Source: Primulina eburnea
Taxonomy: Eukaryota; Streptophyta; Magnoliopsida; Lamiales; Gesneriaceae
DNA length: 64,000 bases
Assembly (NCBI RefSeq): GCF_022965805.1
Contig: NC_133116.1
Coordinates: 2,852,001-2,916,000, forward strand
Reading direction: 5' to 3'
Shown one piece after another: positions 1 through 11,600 of the stretch. The notes beneath the pieces were generated by a model. It had not been told where the DNA came from. It searched no databases and worked only from the letters and a program-made list of their open reading frames with translations. A program made the position numbers and the translations under genes. Position 1 is the first letter of the stretch; every line of letters begins with the position of its first letter.

Positions 1-1346
1 CACCAACAACAAAAAAGCCAGAGAGCACAATCTGCGGCTTCTGGGTTACCACAACAAGAATTGTATGGACGAAGATTGAATCTTTTTCTCATCTGAATCC
101 TCCAAAATCCACCATAGAGTAACCCAAATAGACAAAGGAAAATCCCAGTGACTCCTAAGGCGGCTCTTACTGTCTCGTTATCTATGTTAATGGCTGCAAG
201 ATTGAAAATCCAAAAGGGAGCCAAGCAGAATAGAAGAAAAGTTGCAATGTGAACATACATGTTGCCAAACCCGAGTCTCTCCATGTTCCATCCAAACACG
301 CAGAAACTGCAGAACAATGATAAGTAAGCTAGAGAAATGTCATCCCAAAAATCAAGAACTCCGCCGCTCCATTGGGGTCGATTCTCAACAGTTCTTTCAT
401 CTTTTGGTGCAAATGAGAATCGTTTTTCGAAAGATCTTCTCAACTGATTCTGTCTAGTATTATCATCAGTTGTAGCCGTAATTTGTGATTCTTCATCAAT
501 ATCAGACTCATATTCTTTCCCGAGGGGGCTAAGAGAGGTGTAAATCCCGGCTAATGCAGGCGCACCAATTGCAACAGATAAGCATAATCCGACCCCTATA
601 GGTGGCCGTTCCGACCTCTTGTATCCCAAGTTAAGACCACACAGCGCATATTGAGCAAAACAATTGATATTGAGAAGAAAAACAACGATCATCATGTGCA
701 TCCATTCGTTTGGTTTATAGGTGCCATTCTTGCAGTATACTTTTCGGAGCTTCAAAACATCTACTGACCTCCATCTTATTAGTAATGCAAAGTGATAAAT
801 TCGTTTAGGGTGTTGGTATAAACACATAAGGGTGAATAAGGCGTTCAGAATTTGATTATTGACTTCGAACCAAGCATCCCTCTGTGATTTTTTTGGGAGT
901 GAATGGTTTAACATTCCCGTCATGACCATGAATAGAATTGCGCCAGAAACAGCAACACATACTATCCAGATAAAAAGGGCCATATGCAAGGGGTTCATTA
1001 TCCATTCTTTGCTGATTCTCGAAAGGCAGTTCCAATCAAATTTTCGAGAAAATATCCTGTTAAAACGATCACGAATATGCCGACTGCTAGATGAAGGTAC
1101 AGCGCGTGATACTTCGTTTTTTTCGTCAGCAAACCGTTGAAATTTTGCAGATGTTGAAGCCAAATTACCAAATTTAAGGAACTTCATCCTTTTGGAAAAA
1201 CCATCATAGAATCCATTTTTTGTATTTTCGTCACTTACAAGACCTCTTTGTGAAGTAGAGACGTGCAGAGGTATGTGGCCCTCAGAGTTTAGCGACTCCG
1301 TTTTCCTCATTCCACCGCTGTTCTCAGCATTATCACCTGTTACCAT
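1..1346 (-). CDS. PLAC8-family multi-pass membrane protein, 3' part cut off
   Basis: One uninterrupted reading frame runs from an ATG at 1346 down to the window edge, giving about 448 residues without a stop. After a Ser-rich soluble N-terminus (~1-120) come several hydrophobic segments, with recognisable stretches such as WIMNPLHMALFIWIVCVA, FAQYALCGLNLGYKRSERPP and IGVGLCLSVAIGAPALAGIY. The last visible residues (NSCCGNPEAADCALWLFCCW) are the start of the Cys-rich PLAC8 domain. Known relatives are long plant PLAC8 proteins of about 530-560 residues (Arabidopsis At3g10980/At5g05350 type), so roughly 100 residues are missing off the edge. The exact role of this subgroup is not established; smaller PLAC8 relatives act in metal transport or cell-size control. 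A 5'UTR intron is likely, with a donor near 1936 (CTTCT/GTGAGT) and an acceptor near 1356. The family call is firm; the function is open. Confidence 0.85.
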   Translation of the reverse strand, partial: MVTGDNAENSGGMRKTESLNSEGHIPLHVSTSQRGLVSDENTKNGFYDGFSKRMKFLKFGNLASTSAKFQRFADEKNEVSRAVPSSSSRHIRDRFNRIFSRKFDWNCLSRISKEWIMNPLHMALFIWIVCVAVSGAILFMVMTGMLNHSLPKKSQRDAWFEVNNQILNALFTLMCLYQHPKRIYHFALLIRWRSVDVLKLRKVYCKNGTYKPNEWMHMMIVVFLLNINCFAQYALCGLNLGYKRSERPPIGVGLCLSVAIGAPALAGIYTSLSPLGKEYESDIDEESQITATTDDNTRQNQLRRSFEKRFSFAPKDERTVENRPQWSGGVLDFWDDISLAYLSLFCSFCVFGWNMERLGFGNMYVHIATFLLFCLAPFWIFNLAAINIDNETVRAALGVTGIFLCLFGLLYGGFWRIQMRKRFNLRPYNSCCGNPEAADCALWLFCCW

Positions 1347-2060
1347 CTTACTTTCTCAAGTAAAATGTTTGCAAATTCAAGGAAAATTAATAAAGTCCGC
1401 AAATCCTTCTTAATCTCTGGTCCTTTGAAAGTGGCAATCAAATACCACCCCCACCCCCCGCTACAAAACTGGGAAAGCTATATCGAGCTACCAATAAGAT
1501 CTTAAAAAAAAAAAAACTAAAAGCATGTCAGCGAAATTAACTCGAAAACATGCCAAAGAACCCAGAAAAAAAGTAGTCCACAAACCAGCAAACGTTAGTA
1601 TATGTAGCATACAAGATCAAATACCATTCCACATAGTTAATCAACAAAAGACCAAAAAAATCATCCTAACACATCGTCTTTCAAATTCAAAAGAAAATAA
1701 GAAAAGATTTCAGTTTCCAAATTGGAAAAAGCTATGACCTTGGATACACCATAAAAAAACAGAACAAGCAGCAAATCCAAACTAGCAAATTACACGCCAT
1801 ACCCATAAACAAAAACTCAAACAGATTCCAACCCATGATATATATCAAGCTAGAGTAAATAAATAAAACATACAAAAACAATAAGTAACAGAAACAAATA
1901 TACCAATTTTCAAAAGATACCAAAGTAAAAACTCACAGAAGATGGCAAGGACTTGGGTTGGGAACTTCTTCCAGAAAAGATTGCAACTTGGTTTTCCGGG
2001 ATGATTTTCTTTGAATCTTCTCTTTTCGTAATACTTCAATTATTTATCGGTAGCGTTTGT
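1347..2060 (-). other. probable 5'UTR exon and intron of the PLAC8 gene
   Basis: On the minus strand a GC-richer block at about 1937-2045 ends in a good donor (GTGAGT). It is followed by ~560 bp of AT-rich sequence and an AG shortly before the ATG at 1346. This is the usual layout of a leader intron. No coding potential is seen here. The call is inferred from splice-like signals only. Confidence 0.4.
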
Positions 2061-4692
2061 TTAATTTTTACTTTTATTTTTTGAAGGTTTGAACGATGGG
2101 TCATTGGTACGAACTAAATTTAAAAGGTAATTAATTACAAGAAGTCAAAAGCGTTGGTGGCGTTCGTGTCATTACTTGTCAAACCGAATGTAAGTGAAAT
2201 TAGCTGTTTCCTCGACAAAGCTTTATTGTTGCCATGAACTTTGACCATCTATATGTGATATAAATATTCTAATACAATTTAAAAATATTAAATTATTTTA
2301 TTTTCTATAAAATTTGAAATTGGGCAAGGGAGAGGTGAAAAAAGGTTCCAGTCTATAGAGACCTTGATTTTGATCTTTAGAAATTAGAGGAAAAAGTCAC
2401 TGACGATTTTGTCAGACATTCTTACGTGTAGATTTTTTCTTATCATTTCGCATTTTAAATTCGCTGGACACATTTAGACGGACAATATTTTAATTCGTTT
2501 TAAATAAAATATCTGAGATAATAAAGAGAATATGTCACGTTTCTAACCTTAATGTGAAACAAGTATATGACTAAATTTGTAAACGTGAAGTTCAGTTCCA
2601 CTTATGAAAAATCAGATTGGATCGAGCAAACACCTAAGAAACAACATTTTTTAAGCGTTTATTTGATATCTGTTAAAAACAACATAGTTACTCAACTACA
2701 AGTTCAATAATTTATAGAATCAACTGTGTTTGCGATTAAAATTGAACTCTTAAACACTAAACTTTCTTCAATTTAAGTAAGATCGTCATCCACTCATCCT
2801 CTAGTTCTTTAGCCTTCACCGTCTCCTCCACTCTCAGTAGAAGCGATGTCTTCCAAGCATCCTATGGGAGCAAACAAGCACTTTACAAGGACAACAAAAC
2901 TAATATCTTCCAAGCATCCTGTGGTAAATCAAGTTCTCAATGAGTTGCATCGAAACAAAATGCATCCCAAGATTCTGAAGCAATGGACATATATTCAATC
3001 CCAGTTCCCAAGTTATGAAACAAATTCTCTTCATTATCTTATAATCTAGCTAGGAGCGACCACTTTTCTGCCAATGATCACACTCTACCCACTACAACAC
3101 ATAAAATAGAGTATACACTTTTTGACTATTAGCATGGGATTTATTCAGAGGCGGCTCTATAGTACCAACCCCCAAAATTTTTATCAAAGTGTTATTATTA
3201 TTATTATTTTATTATTTTAAGTTTACATGTATATTAATAAAGTAGTTAATTCGACAAACGGTCAACGGTGTCTGCGTAATAAGACTGGTGCATGGTTCTA
3301 TCTCTCTCATTCTCATTTTCAAGTTTGTTTAAAAAATTTATTTATTTCTATTTGTTAGACCTAAAATTTTAAATTTTCACTCATCTTTTCGTAGTGAAAA
3401 AAAATTAGTTAAACAAAATTTTCTGGACTTTAAAATAAAATTTAGAAAATAAAATGTAAAAAACACATTTAAAGAAAAATGAAAAAAAAAGACATTTCGA
3501 TTTTTAATTAAGTTAAAATTAAAATTTGATTAGTTAGTAGTTACAAATCTTTGTAGCCCCCAATGTAAAAACATATATGAGCACGGGTGAAATTATGTGC
3601 ATTTTTTGGATGTATAATTTCATCACATACAATATAGAGACACCCTCGACGTTTCTCACCAATACATCCAATAATGGACATCATCTCAATGGTTCTAACA
3701 TAAGTGCTCATAGTGAAAATCCAAAAGATAATATATGTGTGTCACATCAAGATTTCTCTCATATACATCTCATATAGATGGATGTCCCATATAAAACTTG
3801 ATATAATTTAAAACCATTTGAAACAAGAGATAAAAGGGCAAAAAAATTTGTCAAAATGTAAATTGGTTGTATTATGCAACACATCAAATTTAGTAAATAA
3901 AAGTAAATTCTAATACATTGTAAAATAAAATAAAATAAAACAGGTCTACCATTACTAAACTAGTTCATAGCATCTCCCTTCCAACATCACACAATTGATA
4001 ATAAACCTTCGATTTTTTCATCCACAGATTCAGGTACTAGCCTGAATCTGTACGGTCGAGGAACCACCTTACTTCCTGCATGAAGCACGCAGATATATTC
4101 AAAAAAATATAAATAGAAGATTTGGATATGGTTCAACTATCACTTGGACATATATTTTTTCTTTATGGTTCAACTATCACTTGGACATATATCGATCACA
4201 GTGAACTTCAAGTATAACTTCTCCTTAACTGCTAGAAACATTGAGTGAACATGTTGATGCTGCATTTTTCTATTTATTAAGTTATTTCCATTTTTAGAAA
4301 TGCAAGCACTGCCTTGGGGTTGAGCACGTAATTATACCACAATTGAGTCACGTGGCCTGTGTGTGTGTGTGTGTGTGTATTAGAAGCTAATCATATCCAA
4401 GTTGGACCATTTTCTAAAATCCAATCTGGGAGTATCAGATAAACAATCCACCACAAATTTCAGCACGAACTTTTTTTGGGGTAAAAATATAGCTAATATT
4501 GAGAAACAGAGCATTCAACTAAACATTAAGGGAAAACTAAAGGTGATTTGGTTAAAACGGTCAAATGTGTAGGCCAGGCAATATTGACGAGATCAAAATG
4601 AAAACAGCAGAAATAAATGCCTAAACATTCAATCATATTTCAAAAAAAAATAAACATTAATATCAATATTACATACATACGCACAAAAAAAG
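2061..4692. other. AT-rich intergenic region between the PLAC8 and NOP53 genes
   Basis: No recognisable gene is seen. The stretch holds poly-A/T runs, a (GT)n microsatellite at about 4361-4378, and a 29-bp direct repeat (4127-4155 and 4164-4192). A region at 3150-3560 with CCCCAAAATTTTT and GTAGCCCCCAATG at its two ends looks like a decayed transposon. A 67-codon frame at 2846-3049 repeats SSKHP twice but matches nothing I know and is not called as a gene. Confidence 0.5.
4127..4192. repeat. 29-bp direct repeat, two copies
   Basis: The same 29-bp unit, beginning TATGGTTCAACTATCACTTG, occurs at 4127-4155 and 4164-4192 without a mismatch. The copies are separated by eight T-rich bases. It looks like a short local duplication. 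Confidence 0.85.
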
Positions 4693-7600
4693 TCAGTTAC
4701 ATACCCTACAAAAGACTATGATATCAATATAACAATCTTGGCCGTTGATTCACGCTCAGATACAGTATGAATTCAATCGTATAAATAAGCAAACTAACCT
4801 GCCGCTCTTCTTTGATGGAATAACTAACCCTCTTTTCTCAAGGCTCTTAAATCGATCTCGCGCAAGAGTGCAACAGCCCTATCATCCAAAACGTTCAATA
4901 ATACACAAAATACAAATTCAGTCAACTATTCGATACTCTTTGTTGTAAAGTTAACAGTAAATTAAGAAGGAAAAAAATTAACCTTCAACTTCCTAAGTGA
5001 ACCCGTTTTCTCCTCAGATAAGAGAACTTGGAGAGGAGCGGGCTCAAATCTGAAACATAAAATACGATTATGCTAGTCTGTTTTCCATGTTTAACAATTT
5101 GATAATGCAAATGGGTATTCCGAATGTTATTTGGGGCACGATAAGTATTAAGACCTACGGCATAGACTGAAGGAGCAAGATGGGGTGTGTGCCTCATGGA
5201 AGCGAGGTGTATCAAGGCATCAGATCATAAAATCTGGAAAGATGTATCAAGAACATTATCCTAATATGGAGCGTGTGACACAATTGAAGAATATTAAGCC
5301 GTAGTGTGCTTCTCTTTGCTAACACAAGTGCACAGGCTGAATAGTGTATAGAATGCCAGTGCAAAAATAAATACATCTTAAGGTACAAGTATTGCATGCA
5401 ATTCATGCATCATTGCTTTGAAGAGAGCTTGAAGGTACCATATCAACAATGTAGAGGGTGTATCCATGTTCATGAAGTTATGCCAACTGCCATTAGTAAA
5501 AGGTGCAAAGAAAGTTAATGAATGTCACATTTACAACTGCATACTTGTATTTTCCCATGCGTGGTGGTCGAGCCTTCAGTCTTTCTTGTTTAGCAACATT
5601 GCGTCGGATACGTCTCTTATGTTTTTCTTTATCCTCCTCGGTTATTTCTTCAAGTATATCCCTTAATCTGTTTTAAAAAGAAAACCTAATAAAATACATG
5701 AGAATTCATGCATAACTAGAGGACTAGAATTCGTGTATAACTAGAGGACTATTGGCAGAAAATACTCATCGGACACCTGTCAATATCTTGTGAGATTACT
5801 ACCACTTTTTTGGTTTCTGCCTCTACTTTCAATCGTTCCTTCCGCCTAAGCCTCCGATTCAATTCAACTCTTGTTACCCTTTTGGTTTTTTGAAGCCTGT
5901 GGGTTCCCAGAAACAAGAAAAAATAAACAGGATAGCTTATTCAGGAGGGAAATAATCAGAAAAGGCAATCTAATATGCAAAAATCTCCTCCATAAAGTTG
6001 GAACATCATACAGAAAAAAGAAAAAAAAAAAAACAAAAGATAAAGCAGGGTACAAAATAGAATAGCTCGACAGTATTTGACCTCTTCTCTGGATTTGTGT
6101 CCTCATAATCTATAATATTTTCACTTTGGCCATCATCGTTGTCATCTATTCCATGATCCGCCTCAAGGAAATACATCTGACATACAAAATAATATTGATT
6201 CACTAGTGACCAGTTGATAGCATGTGGCAACTGAGAACTACGTGACCACAGATAATTAGGTAAGGGAGACTGACTAACATCTTCTTCATCGATCGCTTGC
6301 CCAGGAACTAATAAAGGAATAGGCTCAGGTCCCAATTCATGTTGATAAATTTTATGCATTTCATCTGCCACAGCACGAGCTAATGCTTCCTGTGGAAACA
6401 ACCAATAGAATAAAGTTATATCATGGTCAGTAAATCAGTGGGAAAAAATAACAAGTGTAATAGACAAAAATAAACATAAAGAATAAATAACCTGATGGGT
6501 ATCAGGGTGGGGATTGAATGAGCATCCAGAAGGTTCGACTTCAACAGCAGGTATTAGGGAAGGCTTGGGCTTCTGTTATTATAACAATAGTTAACCCAAA
6601 AGAGGCTGCAAATGTGAAACATTCTATTGAATTACAAAGATGACTTGCTATAAACAGTTTCTGTGAATACAGGAACGACTTAACAATCCAGGTGAGTTTC
6701 TTGTAGACATGCAACAAATATCAATTGATTGATAATACTTCATCGAGCATAAAAATGGCAATCATCAAGAGTTCAGGGAAAATTATTTTACCCTTCTAAT
6801 TCTGGCAATGTCTTCACCTGAAATGATAAAATACTGGCTCCATCAGAAATCACAGTCGGTCATTTATTAAAATTCAAAAGATAGATAATTCATCAATTAA
6901 TTATAAATATGCTACCTTTTTCTTCCCATAAATCAACTATGCCAGAATCAACAGCAGTTTCATTCTGCCATCATTTTGTAAATACAAAGTATTAATCAAT
7001 CAACAAATTTAAACGCATAATCACTCTAAAACATATCTAAAAAGTTTAAGAACAATAGCTAACCCTTGAGCAATCATCCGCGTCAGTTTCATTTGTTTGA
7101 ATAGCGTTACCATTTTTCTTGGATTTTTTCTTTTTCTGTATGGAGGATGGAACAGGTTGAACAAATGGGTTCCTTTGCAACACACTATCACAATGCAACA
7201 CTCTTTCTCGGCTTTTCTCAATCTTCCGCTTAACAGAAAGATCTGCAGTTGCATTTTAATGAATGTAATTGCATTCTCCAAAACAATCTCCACTGTTACA
7301 CTTACATGCTTTGTTATCAAATAAGTAGATTGGGAAAAAAAGCCAAATGTAGTGAGAAAGCTATAATAACAAAATTTGATGAGACACCAATATTGTAAAT
7401 AATATTTTGCAATCGACAACTTGGCCCCATAATTTAATTGTTGAACGACTTAATCCATACGAGTAGCAGTAAGTTACATGGTTTTGAAAAAGGTACATAT
7501 AAAATCTGAAATTTTTTCCACGATAACCCAACTGTCAATCAGGAGGTTAAATTTACCATTTCTTTTAAAAGAAGAATTACAGTTTTTTTTAAAAATATTT

Positions 7601-8021
7601 GAGAGGAGGAAACAGAAAGTCCTCAGATGCACAACTCAATAAGATAACTTAAATTTACCAATATTAACTTCTCAAAACTTCCGATAGTCACCAGCAGCAG
7701 CAATAGAACATAACTAATCTCAAATGCTTCAGGCTCACACCATATACCAAACTGAAGTTCAGTTCCCCGAATAAATTTTTTTAAAAAAACACATGCGAAA
7801 TTATCACAAATTCAACGACCAAGAGCCATGAAGGTGATATTTAAAGCTTTACCTCTAGTTTTGTCGAGGAAATAAAGTGAATCGCTGGGGATATCTGCCA
7901 AAGACCCACCAGACAGCGCGTCTTTGGTGGATTTTTCGAAGTACTCTTCAAAGTCTTCGGTGCTTATGTTAGCCCTCCAAGCCTTCTTTCCTTTCCTCGA
8001 GCTCTTAGCTTTCTTGCCCAT
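4693..8021 (-). CDS. NOP53: ribosome biogenesis protein NOP53 (GLTSCR2 family), 12 exons
   Basis: Nucleolar factor for late 60S maturation; in yeast Nop53 recruits the Mtr4-exosome to process ITS2, and the Arabidopsis homologue is SMO4. Exons on the minus strand: 8021-7853, 7242-7064, 6964-6916, 6817-6792, 6572-6492, 6389-6279, 6176-6082, 5896-5777, 5667-5545, 5049-4983, 4878-4799 and about 4705-4693. All junctions are GT/AG and phases agree, giving about 370 residues. Diagnostic stretches are the N-terminus MGKKAKSSRKGKKAWRANIS, then RNPFVQPVPSS, VDLWEEKGEDIARIRRKPKP, ARPPRMGKYKFEPAPLQVLL and the C-terminal LARDRFKSLEKRGL. An acidic linker (DDNDDGQSEN) and basic, probably helical runs lie between. 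The tiny last exon (ending RVCN) is the least certain: reading through exon 11 instead gives a stop ending at 4756. The promoter carries telo-box motifs and a copia LTR sits just upstream. Confidence 0.92.
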
Positions 8022-8087
8022 CGTTTGGTCTGATTCTCACTCTCCGTAAGCCTTAAGCGTATGTATTGGTGTATTTATAGATTTCTG

Positions 8088-8175
8088 TTAGGGCTTCGCT
8101 GTGTGCATCAGAAAAAGCGATGCCAGCAATGAAGTAATTAACCCTAGTTATCGTGCTTAACCCTAGTTATCGTGC
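8088..8175 (-). promoter_or_regulatory. telo-box-like motifs in the NOP53 promoter
   Basis: AACCCTAG occurs at 8140-8147 and 8159-8166 inside a perfect 19-bp tandem duplication (8138-8156 and 8157-8175). A further TTAGGGCTT lies near 8089-8097, about 70-145 bp upstream of the NOP53 start. Telo boxes (AAACCCTA) are known in plant promoters of ribosomal and ribosome-biogenesis genes, which fits the gene. The motif and duplication are seen; function is inferred. Confidence 0.6.
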
Positions 8176-8249
8176 TGAATGTGAGTTGCTTAGGCGTTGT
8201 TTGGGTCCATATTTTTATGTAATATCGAGTTTTTTAAATAAATAATAAT

Positions 8250-8525
8250 TGTTGTGAAAAAGTAAAAATTTATGGTAAAAAGTAAAAATCTCAAACTCTC
8301 AAAATTTACCAAACTACACACTTTATAATATTTTTCTCTCTACTCAATTGTGATTTTCTTCACAAATGAGAGATCTATTTATAGAGTTTCATTACACATA
8401 ATCCAAAAATAAAATACATCATTACCTACATCATCACACACAAATTTCTAACTTTACAACTCTTATTTTCAACATTCAAATATTCAACTATTACTTTTTC
8501 CATATTAAAATATATTATTTCAACA
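8250..8525 (-). repeat. 3' LTR of the copia element
   Basis: On the plus strand it begins TGTTGTGAAAAAG and ends ATTTCAACA, and it reads identical to 14735-15010 over 276 bp. It lies between the element and the NOP53 promoter and points toward NOP53, so LTR-driven readout into that gene is possible. Confidence 0.95.
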
Positions 8526-8689
8526 CTCCCCCTTGTGATGATGATCATGATATGATGATGTCTTCATTACGTGTTTTGTACTGCCTCGTTAAAAACCTTA
8601 CTAGGAAAAACCCATTGGGATTAAAACCATAGTAAGGGAAAAAGAGTGCAGTCACGTGAACTCCCCCTCATGTTGACACGAACAACTCT

Positions 8690-11600
8690 TCACAAATTTC
8701 GTAGATTGTGCATCCCAATATTATATATGTGCTTTCTGAATATTGACGTAGGTAGTGCCTTTGTGAAGAGATCTGATGAGTTTTCACTTGATTGAATGTG
8801 ACGAACATCAATACATTTATTCTTCTCAAGCTCCTTGGTGAATGCGAAGAACTTAGGAGGAATATGTTTAGTTCTGTCGCTTTTTATGTATCCTTCTTTC
8901 ATTTGAGCAACACATGCAGCATTATCTTCATATAGTATCACAGGCTTCTCATCGAATGATAATCCGCATGAAATTTGGATATGTTGGGTCATTGATTTTA
9001 ACCACACACATTCACGACTTGCTTCATGTAGTGCAATAATCTCGGCATTATTTGATGAAGTTGTTACGAGCGTTTGTTTCTGTGAACGCCAAGATATTGC
9101 AGTGCCTCCACGATTAAATACATATCGAGTTTGGGAACGTGCCTTGTGTGGATCAGATAAGTATCCAGCATCATCATAACCAATTATACTTGGATTAGCA
9201 TCTTTTGAATACAAAAGTCCCAAGTCTGTCGTTCCTCGTAGATAACGGAATATATGTTTAATTCCGTTCCAGTGTCTCTTTGTTGGATATGAGCTAAATC
9301 TTGCCAACAGATTCACGGCAAAAGATATATCAGGCCTTGTACAATTTGTAAGGTACATAAGGGCACCGATGGCACTTAGATATGGTACTTCTGGACCAAG
9401 AATATCTTCATCATTTTCACATGGACGGAATGGATCCTTTTCTATGTTTAATGATCTAACAACCATTGGAGTACTTAAAGGATTTGCTTTATCCATATTA
9501 AAACGTTTAAGGATCTTTTCTGTATAATTTGTCTGGTGAACAAACATTCCACATTGTTCAATTTGTAAACCCAGACAATACTTGGTTTTTCCAAGATCCT
9601 TCATTTCAAATTCTTCCTTCAAGTATGACACAACTTCTTGAGTTTCCTTATTCGTTCCAATGATGTTTAAATCATCAACATATACAGCAATAATTATGCA
9701 TCCGGATATTGTTTTCTTAATGAAAACACAAGCGCATATTGAATTATTTACATATCCTTTTTTCATCAAGGGATCACTTAGTCGATTATACCACATTCGA
9801 CCGGATTGCTTTAACCCATATAATGATCTTTGTAATTTCACAGAATAACATTCTCTGGGTTTTGAACTTTGTGCTTCAGGCATCTTAAATCCTTCAGGGA
9901 TTTTCATATATATATATATATTACTATCAAGTTATCCATATAAGTAAGCTGTAACAACATCCATAAGGCGCATTTCTAAATTTTCAGATACCGCCAAGCT
10001 AATCAAATACCGAAACGTAATTGCATCCATCACAGGAGAATACGTTTCTTCATAATCAATTCCAGGCCTTTGAGAAAAACCCTGTGCAACAAGTCGAGCT
10101 TTATATCTTACTATTTCATTTTTCTCATTTCGCTTTCGAATAAAAACCCATTTGTATCCAACAGGTTTTACACCTTCAGGTGTAAGGACTATAGGTCCAA
10201 AAACATTACGTTTATTTAGCGAATCCAATTCAACCTGGATGGCTTCTTTCCATTTTATCCAGTCCTGCCGATTTTTACATTCACCAAAAGATTTTGGTTC
10301 ATGATCTTCATTATCATTTATGATGTCGATTGCCACATTATAAGAAAATATATCATCAATTTCATCTATATCTTTTCGGTTCCATATTTTTCCAGTATTA
10401 ATGTTGTCACGCCCCGAGCCCAGGCCCGCGCCTGCGTAACTGCACAATGGGCCCCTATAGCAACTACTTCGTATTCGTCCTCGCTTTACGAAAATGATTA
10501 ACCCAAGTTGCTATAGAAGTCCATTGTAGCCCTTTATAAACTCATTTTAAATCTTGATTTTTTTCGATGTGGGACAAGGGTATCACAATCACCCCTCCTT
10601 CAGAACGCGACGTCCTCGTCGCGACCTGATCCCTCGATCCACCAGCACCGAGAATCTAGAGATGGCTCCTACAGGTTCAAGAGGTGGCTCCCGTCATGTA
10701 GCACTTTGCCCCGCAGGTTCAAGAGGTGGCTCCCATCCACGTAGCACTTTGCCCCGCATAGCACTTATTTCTCGGTGTTCCAGGCCGGTGACCGGCTCTG
10801 ATACCATTCTGTCACGCCCCGAGCCCAGGCCCGCGCCTGCGTGACTGCACAATGGGCCCCTATAGCAACTACTTCGTATTCGTCCTCGCTTTACGAAAAT
10901 GATTAACCCAAGTTGCTATAGAAGTCCATTGTAGCCCTTTATAAACTCATTTTAAATCTTGATTTTTTTCGATGTGGGACAAGGGTATCACAAATGTAAT
11001 TGATAGAGATTTCATGATTCTCGTCAGTTTGTGGTTCTGACAGAACATTTTCATCATCATGTGTTTCTTCAGGAACAACATTCTCTATTTTGTGATCATC
11101 ATGTTTCTCTATGAATTTTCTTTTTCGAGGATTTTTATTCTTGGAACCGACTGGCCTTCCACGCTTCAGGCGTTTAATGACATCATGAGTATCTTCCATT
11201 TGTTTCTTTGGAATTTCAATTCGAGCAGGGGCATTTGCAGCATGTATATATGATTTAGTTACCCCTTTTGTGTCTGCAAATGCATCTGGTATTTGATTTG
11301 CTATTCTTTGCAAGTGTACAATTTGTTGTACATCTTTTTCACATTGTTTTGTTCTTGGATCCAGATATAACAATGATGATACATACCATGTAATTTCTTT
11401 TTCGGTATGTTTTTGTTCTCCCCCTAACATTGGGAAGATTTCCTCATTAAAATGACAATCAGCAAAACGTGCTGTGAACACATCTCCTGTCTGAGGTTCA
11501 AGATATCGAATGATTGATGGACTATCATAACCGATATAAATTCCAACCTTTCTTTGAGGTCCCATTTTCTTTCGTTGTGGTGGTGCAATAGGCACATACA

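Noticed and set aside
7021..7419. 132-codon minus-strand frame
   Set aside because: Out-of-frame reading across NOP53 intron 1 and exon 2; the spliced frame matches NOP53.
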